In this document: positions 34,045 to 43,166 of the stretch, piece after piece
Position numbering within the stretch: the stretch's first letter is position 1
How the letters are laid out: the number at the start of each line of letters is the position of its first letter
Position numbers and translations under genes: made by a program
Assembly (NCBI RefSeq): GCF_022846615.1
Contig: NZ_AP025637.1
Coordinates: forward strand, 2,009,001 to 2,073,000
DNA: 64,000 nt
Direction: 5' to 3'
Origin: Roseomonas fluvialis
GTDB taxonomy: Bacteria; Pseudomonadota; Alphaproteobacteria; Acetobacterales; Acetobacteraceae
The notes under the pieces: model-generated
What the model was told of the DNA's origin: nothing
What the model saw: the letters and a program-made list of their open reading frames with translations, nothing else
Databases searched by the model: none

Positions 34045-35313
34045 ATGCCTGACACCGGCCTCCGCCCCGACGCGCCGCTGCCCGCCCTGGCTCCCGCCGG
34101 GGAGGTGGTGGTCATCGGGCTCGGCTATGTCGGCCGCCCGCTGGCGCTGGAAGCCGCGGCCGCCGGCTTCGCGGTCACGGGCTTCGACCTCTCGCCCGCC
34201 GCCGGCGCCGCGGCGGACGACGCTTTCCGCGCCACCGGCGGGCCCGGCACGCTGCGCACCACCGCCGACCCCGCTGGGCTGCCGCCCGCCACCACCTGGC
34301 TGGTCTGCGTGCCCACGCCGCTCGATGCGGCCGGCCGGCCGGACCTGTCGGCGGTGCGGGCGGCCTTCGCCACCTGCCGCGCGCGGATGCCGCGCGGCGC
34401 GCTCGCCTGCCTCGTCTCGACCTGTCAGCCCGGGGCGACCAATGGGCTGTGCCGTGCCGCACTCGAACAGGAGGGTTGGCGCGTCGGGCGCGATGTGTTC
34501 CTCGCCGTGTCTCCCGAACGCGAGAACCCCGGCGATGCGCGGGGCGGCCCGCGGCGCATCCCGCGCCTGCTGGGCGCGCCCGACGCGGCCTCGATGGCGC
34601 GCGCGCGCGCCTTCTGGGACCGCGTGACCGACGCGGTGGTGCCGGTCAGCAGCCCCGAGGTCGCCGAATGCGCCAAGCTGCTCGAGAACACCTATCGTCT
34701 GGTCAATGTCGCGCTGATCGACCAGCTGCACGCGGCCTTCGCTGCGCTCGGCGTTCCGACGCGCGAGGTGGTGTCGGCCGCCGCCACCAAGCCCTTCGGC
34801 TTCGCCCCCTTCTGGCCGGGGCTGGGCGCCGGTGGCCACTGCATCCCGGTCGACCCGGCCTACCTCCAGCAGGAAGCGCGCGCGGCCGGCGCCCCCTCCC
34901 GCCTGCTCGACCTGGCGCTGGCAGGCAACGAGGCGCGGCCGGGCCGCGTCGCCGCCGCGGTCGCCGAGGCCTTCGGCGGCAGCCTGGAAGGCCGGCGCAT
35001 CGTCGTCGCGGGGGTCACCTACAAGCCCGACGTGGCGGATCTGCGCGGCGCCGCGCCGGTCGCGCTGCTGCAGGGCCTCGTCGCGGCCGGGGCGCAGGCG
35101 CTGTGGTGCGACCCGGTGCTGGGCGAGGCGCCGCCGATGCTCGACGACATCCCGCGCGTGGCCGACCCGGCCGACGCGCAGGCCGACGCACTGGTGCTCG
35201 GCACCCCGCACCGTGCCTTCGACCTGGCCGTGCTGGCGGGTGCGGCGCCGCTGGTCTTCGACCCCTTCGGCCTGATTCCGCCCGATGCCGCGGGGCGCGT
35301 GCGCGCGGTCTGA
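34045..35313 (+). CDS. UDP-glucose/UDP-ManNAc-type nucleotide-sugar dehydrogenase
   Basis: NAD-dependent four-electron dehydrogenase (422 aa) turning a UDP-sugar into a UDP-uronic acid for polysaccharide synthesis. Rossmann motif VVIGLGYVGRPLALEAA at the N-terminus, VPTPLDAAGRPDLSAV, SPERENPGDA (WecC/VipA-like branch), KLLENTYRLVNVALIDQL and the catalytic Cys in GAGGHCIPVDPAYL; a C-terminal domain has VAGVTYKPDVADLR. The branch is that of UDP-N-acetyl sugar 6-dehydrogenases rather than plain UDP-glucose dehydrogenase. A glycosyltransferase lies 2 kb away on the other strand, compatible with exopolysaccharide synthesis. Confidence 0.88.
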   Translation: MPDTGLRPDAPLPALAPAGEVVVIGLGYVGRPLALEAAAAGFAVTGFDLSPAAGAAADDAFRATGGPGTLRTTADPAGLPPATTWLVCVPTPLDAAGRPDLSAVRAAFATCRARMPRGALACLVSTCQPGATNGLCRAALEQEGWRVGRDVFLAVSPERENPGDARGGPRRIPRLLGAPDAASMARARAFWDRVTDAVVPVSSPEVAECAKLLENTYRLVNVALIDQLHAAFAALGVPTREVVSAAATKPFGFAPFWPGLGAGGHCIPVDPAYLQQEARAAGAPSRLLDLALAGNEARPGRVAAAVAEAFGGSLEGRRIVVAGVTYKPDVADLRGAAPVALLQGLVAAGAQALWCDPVLGEAPPMLDDIPRVADPADAQADALVLGTPHRAFDLAVLAGAAPLVFDPFGLIPPDAAGRVRAV

Positions 35314-35319
35314 ACCGCC

Positions 35320-36933
35320 TCAGCGCGACGCCATGCGTTGCGGCAGCACCACCTGGTCGCCCAGCGCATACAGCGTGCAATTCCCCGGCAGCCTTTCGCG
35401 TTGCGCCATGGTCCGGCAGGCCGCGAGGGCGCGCTGCGCCGCGTCCTCCGGCGATCGCGCGCTGGTCGCCACCGCCACGCGGCCCTGCGGGTGCAGCGCC
35501 ATGGCCTTGGCTCCGGGCTGCGCCGCATAGCCCATCACCTCCGCCATCTCCGCCCGCCGGCGCGCGGCGATGCCCGGCACCAGGGCAGGGTCATAGGCGC
35601 CGGCGTGCTGGATGCGCGGCATGTCGCGCCGCCGGTCGGCCAGCCCCGGCGGCACCACCGTGTCGTTCACCGCGACCAGGATGCAGGGCGTGCCGAAGGT
35701 GAGCTGGCAGCGTTCCAGCATCACCTGCTCGGCATCCTCGGACGAGGAGAAGCCCTGCACGCGGAAGCTGGTCTGCCGGTCCGGGTTCACCGCCAGCGCG
35801 CGGTGAGGGCCCGGCGCGGCCAGGTAGCCCTCGGCCGTGCTGCGGGCATGGGCGGGCGACACATTGGGCACGCGCCGCGCGAGCTCGACGGCGGTCAGGC
35901 GCACCGCGGCCGCCGCCGGCTGCGCCACCGCGGGCGCGGCCGGGGCCGGCACCGGTGCGGCCGCCGCGACCGCCGCCGGCGGTGCCTCCATGGCCGACAG
36001 CCGCGCGCGGGCCAGCGGCGCGAAGGTGCCGGCTGGGAAGCGTTCCAGATAGGCGCGGTAATCCGCCGCGGTATTGCCGGCGCGCACGCTCTCCCAGAAC
36101 AGGATTTCGGCGCGGTCGTCGCGTGGTGCGGCGGCGGCGGCCGGGGGCTGCGCCTGCGGCACCGTGATCGCGGCGGGGATGAAGTAGAAGGCCCCTTCCA
36201 TCGCGGAGTGCTCCCAGGGCACCTGGCGCCCGCCGGTGGCTTCGCGCACCTCGCGCCGCACCTCGGCCATCATGGAGCGCAATTCCAGCCCCGGCGTGCC
36301 GATCTTGCGCAGCAGCGCGGCGGTGAAGGGGCTGTGGGTGCCGTTGCCGTCCTCGGCCACCTCGCCAGGCGCGGTGGCGAAGGCGATCAGCGTGCCGACC
36401 GCCGCGCGCACCGGCGACAGGCCCGGCGCCGTGGCGATGCCCCGCGTGGCCGACGCAAGGCGCAGCCTGAACGGATTGTCGCGACAGCCGTCCAGCAGCA
36501 CGATGGACACCCGCGCGGATTCCAGTTGCGCCAGCACGCTGTCGAGATCCAGCGCCTCGAAGCGCAGGTCGCGATCGTTGCGGACATCGGTCGTCACCGG
36601 CAGCAGCCAGTTGCGACCGCCGAATTCCAGCGCGTGGCCGGCGTAGAAGAACAGGGCTGCCTCGGCGCCCACCGCCCGCTGGCCCAGCCGGCGCACCGCC
36701 TGCTCCATGGCGTTGCGGTCAGGGTCCAGCACCAGGTCGGTGTCGAAGCCCAGCCGGCGCAGCGTCTCGGCCAGGGCGCGTGCGTCGTTGGCCGGGTTCG
36801 CCAGCGGCGGAATGGCCCGATAGGCACCCACCCCCATCACCAGTGCCACGCGCGCACCCGGCTGCGCGGCTGCCGGCAGGGCCGGCAACAACAGCGCGAA
36901 GGCGACAATGAGCGTGCGGAGGCCCCGGATCAT
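35320..36933 (-). CDS. secreted caspase-like (peptidase C14) protein
   Basis: Bacterial caspase-homologue (orthocaspase/metacaspase-like, 537 aa). Signal peptide MIRGLRTLIVAFALLLPALP then AAAQ. The p20-like domain has VALVMGVGAYRAIPPLANPA, the catalytic His in FFYAGHALEFGG (His100) and the catalytic Cys in LLDGCRDNPF (Cys150), both intact. FSPFTAALLRK-type sequence (HSPFTAALLRKIG) follows. After about residue 300 comes a Pro/Ala linker and a C-terminal region of unknown type with repeated Cys-containing segments. It is predicted to be periplasmic. Target proteins are unknown. It is downstream of the glycosyltransferase on the same strand, 160 bp away. Confidence 0.85.
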   Translation of the reverse strand: MIRGLRTLIVAFALLLPALPAAAQPGARVALVMGVGAYRAIPPLANPANDARALAETLRRLGFDTDLVLDPDRNAMEQAVRRLGQRAVGAEAALFFYAGHALEFGGRNWLLPVTTDVRNDRDLRFEALDLDSVLAQLESARVSIVLLDGCRDNPFRLRLASATRGIATAPGLSPVRAAVGTLIAFATAPGEVAEDGNGTHSPFTAALLRKIGTPGLELRSMMAEVRREVREATGGRQVPWEHSAMEGAFYFIPAAITVPQAQPPAAAAAPRDDRAEILFWESVRAGNTAADYRAYLERFPAGTFAPLARARLSAMEAPPAAVAAAAPVPAPAAPAVAQPAAAAVRLTAVELARRVPNVSPAHARSTAEGYLAAPGPHRALAVNPDRQTSFRVQGFSSSEDAEQVMLERCQLTFGTPCILVAVNDTVVPPGLADRRRDMPRIQHAGAYDPALVPGIAARRRAEMAEVMGYAAQPGAKAMALHPQGRVAVATSARSPEDAAQRALAACRTMAQRERLPGNCTLYALGDQVVLPQRMASR

Positions 36934-37093
36934 GCCAAGTGGAACATAACACGAAGCCGCGAGGCCGCGCAGCATCGCGCGCAAGGGCCTGTGAAGTACT
37001 TCGCTGCGGCGCCGGGCTGCCGCCTTCGGGCGCGTGCCGCGGGCTGGCAGCCACGCGCGGCGACGCCCCGGCGCCGGGCTGCCCGGCGCGCGT

Positions 37094-39217
37094 TCAGCCT
37101 GCCGCGCTGCGCAGCGCCGCGACCAGCGCCAGCAGCGCAGGGGCCAGGTCGTCGCGGCCCGGCGGGGCGATCGCGGGCAACACCAGCGCGGCCTCCTGCA
37201 GCAACGCGCTGCGCCGCGCCGCGCGCGCTGGCACCGCGACATCGATCGCGCGGAGCATGTCGTGGTGCGCCGCCGCGTCGCGGTCATCCTCCAGCATCCA
37301 GCCCACCAGCGGGCCGGCGAAGCCCGTTGCGCGCAGCGGGCCGACCCAGTCCGCGCCGTCATGCGCCCGCAGCAGGCGCACCACCAGGTCCAGGCTGGCG
37401 GCGTCGGCCGGCGGACGCGCCGCGATGGCGGCCGCGATATCCTGCGATGCCAGCGCCGCCAGGGCCGTGGCAGTACCCTCGGCGGGCAACGTCTCGGCGG
37501 CGCGCGGATCAAGCACCAGCAGCCGCACCGGGGCCTGCGCCAGCGCCGCGCGCAGGCCCGCGCGGATCGCCGCGTCGCGCGCGGGCGGCGGTGCCGGCGC
37601 GGCGAAGCGGTCGCGGACCGCGACCTGCTCCGCCGCCACCCACGCCCGCCCGGCACTGCGCTGCGCCGCGTGCAGCCGGTAGAACACCACCGGCCAGGCC
37701 ACCGAGGCGATGCGCGGCCCGGCCGCCGCCGCGCGCAGCCACAATTCATAATCGAACACCGCGCCGAGCGACGTATCGAGCCCCGCCCCGATCCGCTCCC
37801 AGAAGCGGCGCGCGACCAGTGCCTCGGGCTGCAGGAAGAAGTCGCCCTGCGCCCAGCGGCCGAACACGTCGGCCAGGCCCGCGGTCGTGAAACCCTGCGG
37901 CCCGCCCACCAGGGCGCGATGCACGCCGAGGACGCGCCGGGCGCGATGCGCCAGCGTGAAGCCGTGCACGATGTCGGTGCCAGGCGCGTCGCGGAATGCC
38001 GCGCCCAGATGGTGCAGCGCACCGGGTGCCAGCACGTCGTCGGCGTTGATCCAGCCCAGCAGGTCGGCCTCGCTGCCGGCCAGGCCCTTCAGGATCGCCT
38101 CCGCCGGGCCGCTGTCCGGGCCCACGATCACGTCGTGCAGCAGGTGGCGGTGGCGCGCCAGCAGCGCCGCGGTGCCGTCGGTCGAACAGGCGTCGACCAC
38201 CACATGCTCGACCGCCGGATACCCCTGCGCGGCGACCGACAGGATCGTCTCCTCGAGCCACGGCCCCGGGTTGAAGCAGGGCGTCACCAGCCGGATGCGC
38301 GGCCAGTCCTGGCCCGGCGGCGGCGGCGCGGGCGGCCCTGCGTGAGGCCAGGTCCATTCGCCGAAGCGCGGCCAGGCGGCGCCGGCCATGCGCTCGGCGC
38401 CGCAGGCCGGCAGCGCGCTGACCAGCGCCTCGGCCCGCGGCGCATCCCCCGCCGCCAGCGCGGCCATGCCGGCGTTGAACAGCGCCGCCGGGTCGTCAGG
38501 GGCGGCCAGCAGCGCGGCCTCGAAGGCGATGCCGGCCTCGGTGCCGCGCCCGGTGGCGAGCAGCGCGAGCCCCTCGGCCATCGGGTCCGCCCCCGCGAAG
38601 CCCATCACGCGCCCGGCGTGGCGCGCCCCACCGGCCGCCAGCGCCGCCAGGCCGAGAGCGCGCACCACGCCGTCCTGCCCGGCATCGCCGGCCAGGCGCA
38701 CCAGTTCCGCCAGATCGGCCGCCGGCAGCGCCCCGGCCGCGGAGATCGCGGCCTCGGCGAGGTCCGCCAGCAGCGGATCGTCCGGCGCCTCGTTCAGGCT
38801 GCGCCGATAGGTCGGCAGGCCCGCGGCCAGCAGCGCGCGCAGCATCACCGGGCGGGGGCTGGCGCGCCACACCGCGCGCAGCAGCGTGCAGGCCTCGGCC
38901 GGCGCCCCGTAGCGCGACAACGTATCCCCGAGCATGCCGATGCGGTCGGCCAGCACGGCGTCCGTGCCTGCCGCGGCCAGCAGCGGCGCGGCGGTGGCCA
39001 CGGCGGTGGCCGGCGCGCCGCGCTGCGCCTGCAGCACGGCCATGCCGATGCGCAGCGCGGCATCCTGTGGGGCGGCGTCGATGGCGGCGCGCGCCAGTGC
39101 CAGGGCATCCGCCACATCGCCAGCCGACAGCGCCGCAGCGGCGAGGCGCGCGGCCGGCGGCAGCGCCGGGTCGGTCGCGTCCAGCCGCGCCAGCGCCCCC
39201 GGCGGCAGCGGCGCCAT
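37094..39217 (-). CDS. large protein with helical-repeat N-terminus and family 2 glycosyltransferase domain
   Basis: Two-part protein (707 aa). Residues 1-290 are Ala-rich helical repeats of TPR type (GDVADALALARAAIDAAPQD; GRGTEAGIAFEAALLAAPDD). From about residue 308 a GT-A glycosyltransferase domain begins: RLVTPCFNPGPWLEETILSV, VVVDACSTDGTAALL, WINADDVLAPGALHH (DxD-type metal site near 390) and later FDYELWLRAAA. The C-terminal 200 residues are helical and unassigned. It starts 6 nt after the TPP-enzyme stop, so they share an operon. It probably transfers a sugar to a surface glycan or protein; acceptor unknown. Confidence 0.85.
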   Translation of the reverse strand: MAPLPPGALARLDATDPALPPAARLAAAALSAGDVADALALARAAIDAAPQDAALRIGMAVLQAQRGAPATAVATAAPLLAAAGTDAVLADRIGMLGDTLSRYGAPAEACTLLRAVWRASPRPVMLRALLAAGLPTYRRSLNEAPDDPLLADLAEAAISAAGALPAADLAELVRLAGDAGQDGVVRALGLAALAAGGARHAGRVMGFAGADPMAEGLALLATGRGTEAGIAFEAALLAAPDDPAALFNAGMAALAAGDAPRAEALVSALPACGAERMAGAAWPRFGEWTWPHAGPPAPPPPGQDWPRIRLVTPCFNPGPWLEETILSVAAQGYPAVEHVVVDACSTDGTAALLARHRHLLHDVIVGPDSGPAEAILKGLAGSEADLLGWINADDVLAPGALHHLGAAFRDAPGTDIVHGFTLAHRARRVLGVHRALVGGPQGFTTAGLADVFGRWAQGDFFLQPEALVARRFWERIGAGLDTSLGAVFDYELWLRAAAAGPRIASVAWPVVFYRLHAAQRSAGRAWVAAEQVAVRDRFAAPAPPPARDAAIRAGLRAALAQAPVRLLVLDPRAAETLPAEGTATALAALASQDIAAAIAARPPADAASLDLVVRLLRAHDGADWVGPLRATGFAGPLVGWMLEDDRDAAAHHDMLRAIDVAVPARAARRSALLQEAALVLPAIAPPGRDDLAPALLALVAALRSAAG

Positions 39218-39223
39218 GGCGCG

Positions 39224-40858
39224 CTATTCCGCGGCGCGCATCGCGGGCGCGGGCAGCACGGCCGCCAGCGAGGTCCGCACCACGATCGCCCCGGGCCCCG
39301 GCGCGGCCAGCGCCGCCGCCAGCGACGGCATGTCCGCCGTGCCGTCGATGCGCGTCACCGGCACGCCGAAGCAGCCGCACCAGGCGGCGAAATCCGGGTT
39401 CTCGAGCGTTGTGCCGCTCACCCGCCCCGGATGTGCGCGTTCCTGGTGGATGCGGATCGACGCATAGGACCCGTTATCCGACAGGATCATCTTGAGCGGC
39501 ACGCCACGCGCGACCGCCACGGCGAATTCGCCGCCGGTCATCAACGCCCCGCCATCGCCGACCGCCGCGATCACCTGCCGGCCGGGATACCGCAGCGCGG
39601 CCGCGACACCGGCCGGCACGCCGAAGCCCATCGCCCCGGAAACCGGGGCCAGCAGCCGCTGCGGCGGCGTCCAGGCGACCTTGCGGTAGAAGGGCGCGCC
39701 GAAGGTGCCGGCATCGAGCGTCACGATCGCGTCCGGCGTCGCCAGTTCCCCGATGCGCCGCGCGACCTCCGCGAAGGCGACGCCGTCGGCGTGCTGCGCC
39801 GGGCGGATGCCGCAATCCGCCACATGGATCGCGCGCAGGCGTGCGTTCCAGGCGTCGCGCGCCGGCGGCGCGGCGGGCGATTCGGCGCCGAGTGCCGCCA
39901 GCACCGCCGGCGCGTCGGCGGCCAGCGCCACTTCGGCCGGGAACTGCCAGCCGAGGAAGCGCGGCTCCGCGCACACATGCACGAGGCGCTGCCCCGCCGC
40001 CGGCCAGGTCCAGCCCTGCGTCGTGATGTCGGTCAGCCGCGTGCCCAGCGCCACCACCAGGTCGGCCTGCGCGAAGGCCTCGCGCTGCGCATCCGGGTTG
40101 CGCAGGCCGAGGTCGCCCGCATAGAGCGCGTGGTGGTTCGCGAACAAATCCTGGCGCCGGAAGGACACCGCGACGGGAACGCGCCACGCCTCCGCGAAAG
40201 CCTGCAGCGCCTCGCGCGCGCCGGGCCGGTCGAAGGCATGGCCGGCGAGCACGATCGGCCGCTCAGCGCCGCGCAGCAGGGACGCAAGGCGCGCCACGTC
40301 GGCGGCCGCGGGCAGGGCAGGGGCCACCAGCGTGGCCGGCACCTCGGCCGCGGCGCAGGGCTCGGCCAGGATGTCCTCGGGCAACGAGAGAACAACCGGC
40401 CCCGGCACGCCCTGCATCGCCATGGCATAGGCGCGGGCAATGAGTTCCGGCACCTGGTCGGCCGCCGTCGCCTCGCCCACCCATTTCGCGATGCCACCGA
40501 ACATCCGCGCGTAGTCGATCTCCTGGAAGGCATTGCGGCGCAGGTCGCGCTTTTCCACCTGGCCGACCAGCAGGATCAGCGGCGTCGCATCCTGCTCCGC
40601 CGTATGCACGGCGATCGACGCGTTGCAGGCGCCGGGGCCCCGCGAGACCAGCACCACCCCCGGCCGCCCGGTCAACTTGGCATCCGCCACCGCCATGAAC
40701 CCGGCACCCCCCTCGCTGCGGCAGGTCACCAGGTCGATGGCCGGATGCGCGTGCAGCGCATCGAGCAGCGCGATGTAGGATTCGCCGGGCACGCAGAAGG
40801 CACGGTCGATGCCCTGTGCAGCCAGGAAGTCGATCAGTCGTTGCGCGGCGGTGGTCAT
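39224..40858 (-). CDS. thiamine pyrophosphate-dependent enzyme, acetolactate synthase-like
   Basis: TPP enzyme of the acetohydroxyacid synthase/oxalyl-CoA decarboxylase superfamily (544 aa). N-terminal Pyr domain with the catalytic Glu in FCVPGESYIALLDAL, then CRSEGGAGFMAVADAKLTGR and GPVVLSLPEDIL; a central domain; a C-terminal PP domain with the TPP-Mg motif GDGGALMTGGEF ending at SDNGSY. It is not a full IlvB: the biosynthetic enzyme usually comes with ilvN, which is absent. A catabolic or specialised C-C bond enzyme is more likely. ATG 40858 is chosen as the first Met at the conserved start (TTAAQRLIDFLAAQGI). It is operonic with the downstream glycosyltransferase. Confidence 0.85.
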   Translation of the reverse strand: MTTAAQRLIDFLAAQGIDRAFCVPGESYIALLDALHAHPAIDLVTCRSEGGAGFMAVADAKLTGRPGVVLVSRGPGACNASIAVHTAEQDATPLILLVGQVEKRDLRRNAFQEIDYARMFGGIAKWVGEATAADQVPELIARAYAMAMQGVPGPVVLSLPEDILAEPCAAAEVPATLVAPALPAAADVARLASLLRGAERPIVLAGHAFDRPGAREALQAFAEAWRVPVAVSFRRQDLFANHHALYAGDLGLRNPDAQREAFAQADLVVALGTRLTDITTQGWTWPAAGQRLVHVCAEPRFLGWQFPAEVALAADAPAVLAALGAESPAAPPARDAWNARLRAIHVADCGIRPAQHADGVAFAEVARRIGELATPDAIVTLDAGTFGAPFYRKVAWTPPQRLLAPVSGAMGFGVPAGVAAALRYPGRQVIAAVGDGGALMTGGEFAVAVARGVPLKMILSDNGSYASIRIHQERAHPGRVSGTTLENPDFAAWCGCFGVPVTRIDGTADMPSLAAALAAPGPGAIVVRTSLAAVLPAPAMRAAE

Positions 40859-41020
40859 GCGGCGGCGTTTCCCTTGGGCTGTCATCCGGATAGCGCGGCG
40901 CGGCCGCTTGATCCATGCCGGGGGTGGCGGCGGCGGCGGTTCGCGCTAAAACGACACGTCCAAGACGGCACGTCCGGCCATACCGGGCGGCCCGCAAGCC
41001 ATCGCCAGGGAGAATTTTCC

Positions 41021-42001
41021 ATGATGCCGACACGCCGCACGACCCTCGGACTCGCCGTGGCAGGGCTCGCCGCGCCCGCCCTCGTGCAGGCGCAGGGGTC
41101 CGCCTGGCGGCCCTCCCGCCCGCTGCGCCTGATCGTGCCCTTCGCGCCGGGCGGGTCGAACGACATCGTCGGACGCATCATCGCCGAGCCCGCCGGGCAG
41201 ATCCTTGGCCAGGCCATCGTCATCGAGAACCGCGCCGGCGCCGGCAGCGTGATCGGCAGCGAGGCCGCCGCGCGTGCGCCGGCCGACGGCTACACGCTGC
41301 TGATCAACAGCGCGCATGCCGCGGTGCCCGCCGTGGTCGCGCGCATGCCCTACAACGCGGTGACCGACTTCGAGGGCGTGGCGGTGGCCGGCTTCTCGCC
41401 CCACACGCTGGTGGTCACCCCGCGCTTCGAGGCCCGCACGGCGGCCGAGATGGTGTCCCTGGTGCGCGCCAATCCCGGGCGCTTCAACCTGGCCACCGCG
41501 GGCATCGGCAGCAGCGTGCACATCGCCGGGCTGGTGCTGACCAACCGGATGAACCTGCAGACCGAACCGGTGCACTATCGTGGCGGCGGGCCGGCCGTGG
41601 CGGCGCTGGTCGCGGGCGAATCGCAGATCGGCACGCCCACCATGGCGTCCTCGCTCGGGCAGATCCGCGGCGGCGGCGTGCGTGCGCTCGCGGTGTTGGC
41701 CGAACAGCGCAGCCCCGCTTTGCCGGACGTGCCCAGCGCGACCGAGGCCGGCATCCCGGGCGTGGTGCTCGAGGAGTTCTTCCCCATCACCGCGCCCAAG
41801 GGCACGCCGCCCGAGATCATCGCCGCGCTGGGGGCCGCCTTCCGCCAGGCGATCCAGCAGAGTTCGGCGCGCCTGACGGAACTCGCCGGCGTGGCCCCGC
41901 GCGAGGGCTTCGACACCAACGCCAAGGTGATGACCCTCGTGCGCGAGGGCGTCGAGGACTACACGCGCATCCTGCGCGCCGCCGGCGTCCAGCCGGAGTG
42001 A
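41021..42001 (+). CDS. Bug/TctC family periplasmic solute receptor
   Basis: Solute receptor (326 aa), first of four in tandem. Signal MMPTRRTTLGLAVAGLAAPA with twin Arg, cut before QGSAW. Mature landmarks RLIVPFAPGGSNDIVGRIIA, IVIENRAGAGSVIGSEAAA, VHYRGGGPAVAAL and LRAAGVQPE at the end. CAGGGAGAA at 41006-41014 precedes the ATG. It is very similar along its whole length to the next gene, so the two are recent duplicates. Divergent from the TPP enzyme. No membrane TctA/B genes are seen. Confidence 0.92.
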   Translation: MMPTRRTTLGLAVAGLAAPALVQAQGSAWRPSRPLRLIVPFAPGGSNDIVGRIIAEPAGQILGQAIVIENRAGAGSVIGSEAAARAPADGYTLLINSAHAAVPAVVARMPYNAVTDFEGVAVAGFSPHTLVVTPRFEARTAAEMVSLVRANPGRFNLATAGIGSSVHIAGLVLTNRMNLQTEPVHYRGGGPAVAALVAGESQIGTPTMASSLGQIRGGGVRALAVLAEQRSPALPDVPSATEAGIPGVVLEEFFPITAPKGTPPEIIAALGAAFRQAIQQSSARLTELAGVAPREGFDTNAKVMTLVREGVEDYTRILRAAGVQPE

Positions 42002-42064
42002 GGCGGCGGGCGGGGCGCGCAGCCCCGCCGCGGACCGCCCGGGCAGTCGCCGGGCGATCTACGC

Positions 42065-42129
42065 GCGCACGTCCGGTGCGCTTCACCCGCGCACCTCCGG
42101 TGCGTTTCACCCGCGCACCTCCGGTGCGA
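42065..42129. repeat. 24-bp tandem repeat, about 2.7 copies
   Basis: Period 24 bp with unit starts at 42065, 42089 and 42113. Each unit contains CGCAC-STCCG-GTGCG, a self-complementary hairpin, followed by YTTCACCC. It lies between two tandem Bug genes. The unit length is a multiple of three, but the frame is not part of a supported gene. Confidence 0.8.
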
Positions 42130-42183
42130 CGCCTTGCAACAAGGCCGGCCGACAGACGCCGCGCCATCTGGGGAGACCAAGCC

Positions 42184-43149
42184 ATGACCACCCGCCGCGC
42201 TGTCCTTGCCATGGGCCTCGCCACGCCGGCCATCGTCCGCGCCCAGGCCGCCTGGCGGCCCACGCGCGCGGTCCGGCTGATCGTGCCCGCGGCCCCCGGC
42301 GGGTCGAACGACATCGTGGGGCGCATCATCGCGGAATCCGCCGGGCAGATCCTCGGCCAGCCCATCATCATCGACAACCGCGCGGGCGCCGGCAGCGTGA
42401 TCGGCTCCGAGGCCGCGGCGCGTTCGGCCCCGGATGGCTACACGCTGCTCATCAACAGTTCGCTCGCGACCGTGCCGGCGATGGTCTCGCGCATGCCCTA
42501 CAATACGCTGACCGATTTCGAGGGCGTGGCGGTGGCCGGCTTCTCGCCGCACCTGCTCGTGGTGAACCCGCGCGTCGAGGCCCGCACCGCGCAGGAATTC
42601 GTCGCCCTGCTGCGCGCCAGCCCCGGGCGCTTCAACTACGCCTCGGCGGGTCTGGGCAGCGGCCCGCATATCGGCGGCCTGCTGTTCATGAGCCGCATGA
42701 ACGTCGAGGCCGAGACGGTGCACTACCGCGGCGGCGGCCCCGGCATTGCGGCGATGGTCTCGGGCGAGGCACATTTCGGCACACCCACCATGGCGTCCGC
42801 CATCGGCCAGGTGCGCGGCGGGGCGCTGCGTGCGCTCGCGGTGCTGTCCGACCAGCGCAGCCCCGCGCTGCCCGACGTGCCCAACGCCACCGAAGCCGGC
42901 ATCCCGGGCGTGGTGCACGAGGAGTTCTTCCCCATCGTGGCCCCGAAGGGCACGCCGCCCGAGGCCGTGGCCGCAATGGGCACGGCCTTCCGGCAGGCGA
43001 TCCAGCAGAGCGCCGCGCGGCTGAACGAACTGACCGGCGTGGCCCCGCGCGCGGGCTTCGAGACCAACGCGCAGGTCATGGCGCTGGTGCGCGACGGCAT
43101 CGATTCCTACACGCGCATCCTGCGCGCCGCGGGCGTGCAGCCGGAGTAG
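42184..43149 (+). CDS. Bug/TctC family periplasmic solute receptor (duplicate)
   Basis: Solute receptor (321 aa), second of four. Signal MTTRRAVLAMGLATPAIVRA. RLIVPAAPGGSNDIVGRIIA, IIIDNRAGAGSVIGSEAAA, VHYRGGGPGIAAM, FGTPTMASAIGQVRGG and LRAAGVQPE match the preceding paralogue closely. GGGGAGACC lies just upstream of ATG 42184. The 5' leader (AAGGCCGGCCGACAGACGCC...) resembles the leader of the third paralogue, so duplication included upstream DNA. Confidence 0.92.
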   Translation: MTTRRAVLAMGLATPAIVRAQAAWRPTRAVRLIVPAAPGGSNDIVGRIIAESAGQILGQPIIIDNRAGAGSVIGSEAAARSAPDGYTLLINSSLATVPAMVSRMPYNTLTDFEGVAVAGFSPHLLVVNPRVEARTAQEFVALLRASPGRFNYASAGLGSGPHIGGLLFMSRMNVEAETVHYRGGGPGIAAMVSGEAHFGTPTMASAIGQVRGGALRALAVLSDQRSPALPDVPNATEAGIPGVVHEEFFPIVAPKGTPPEAVAAMGTAFRQAIQQSAARLNELTGVAPRAGFETNAQVMALVRDGIDSYTRILRAAGVQPE

Positions 43150-43166
43150 CGGCGGATGGTCGCGCG

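Noticed and set aside
39224-40858. Calling the TPP enzyme ilvB
   Set aside because: There is no ilvN small subunit beside it and the gene is coupled to a glycosyltransferase. A specialised role is more likely.
37034-41020. Very long plus-strand open frame antisense to the caspase, glycosyltransferase and TPP genes
   Set aside because: It contains no recognisable domain, is Arg/His/Gln-rich as expected for GC-rich antisense frames, and the three minus-strand genes under it carry clear family motifs. Only its end, the Bug receptor from 41021, is real.
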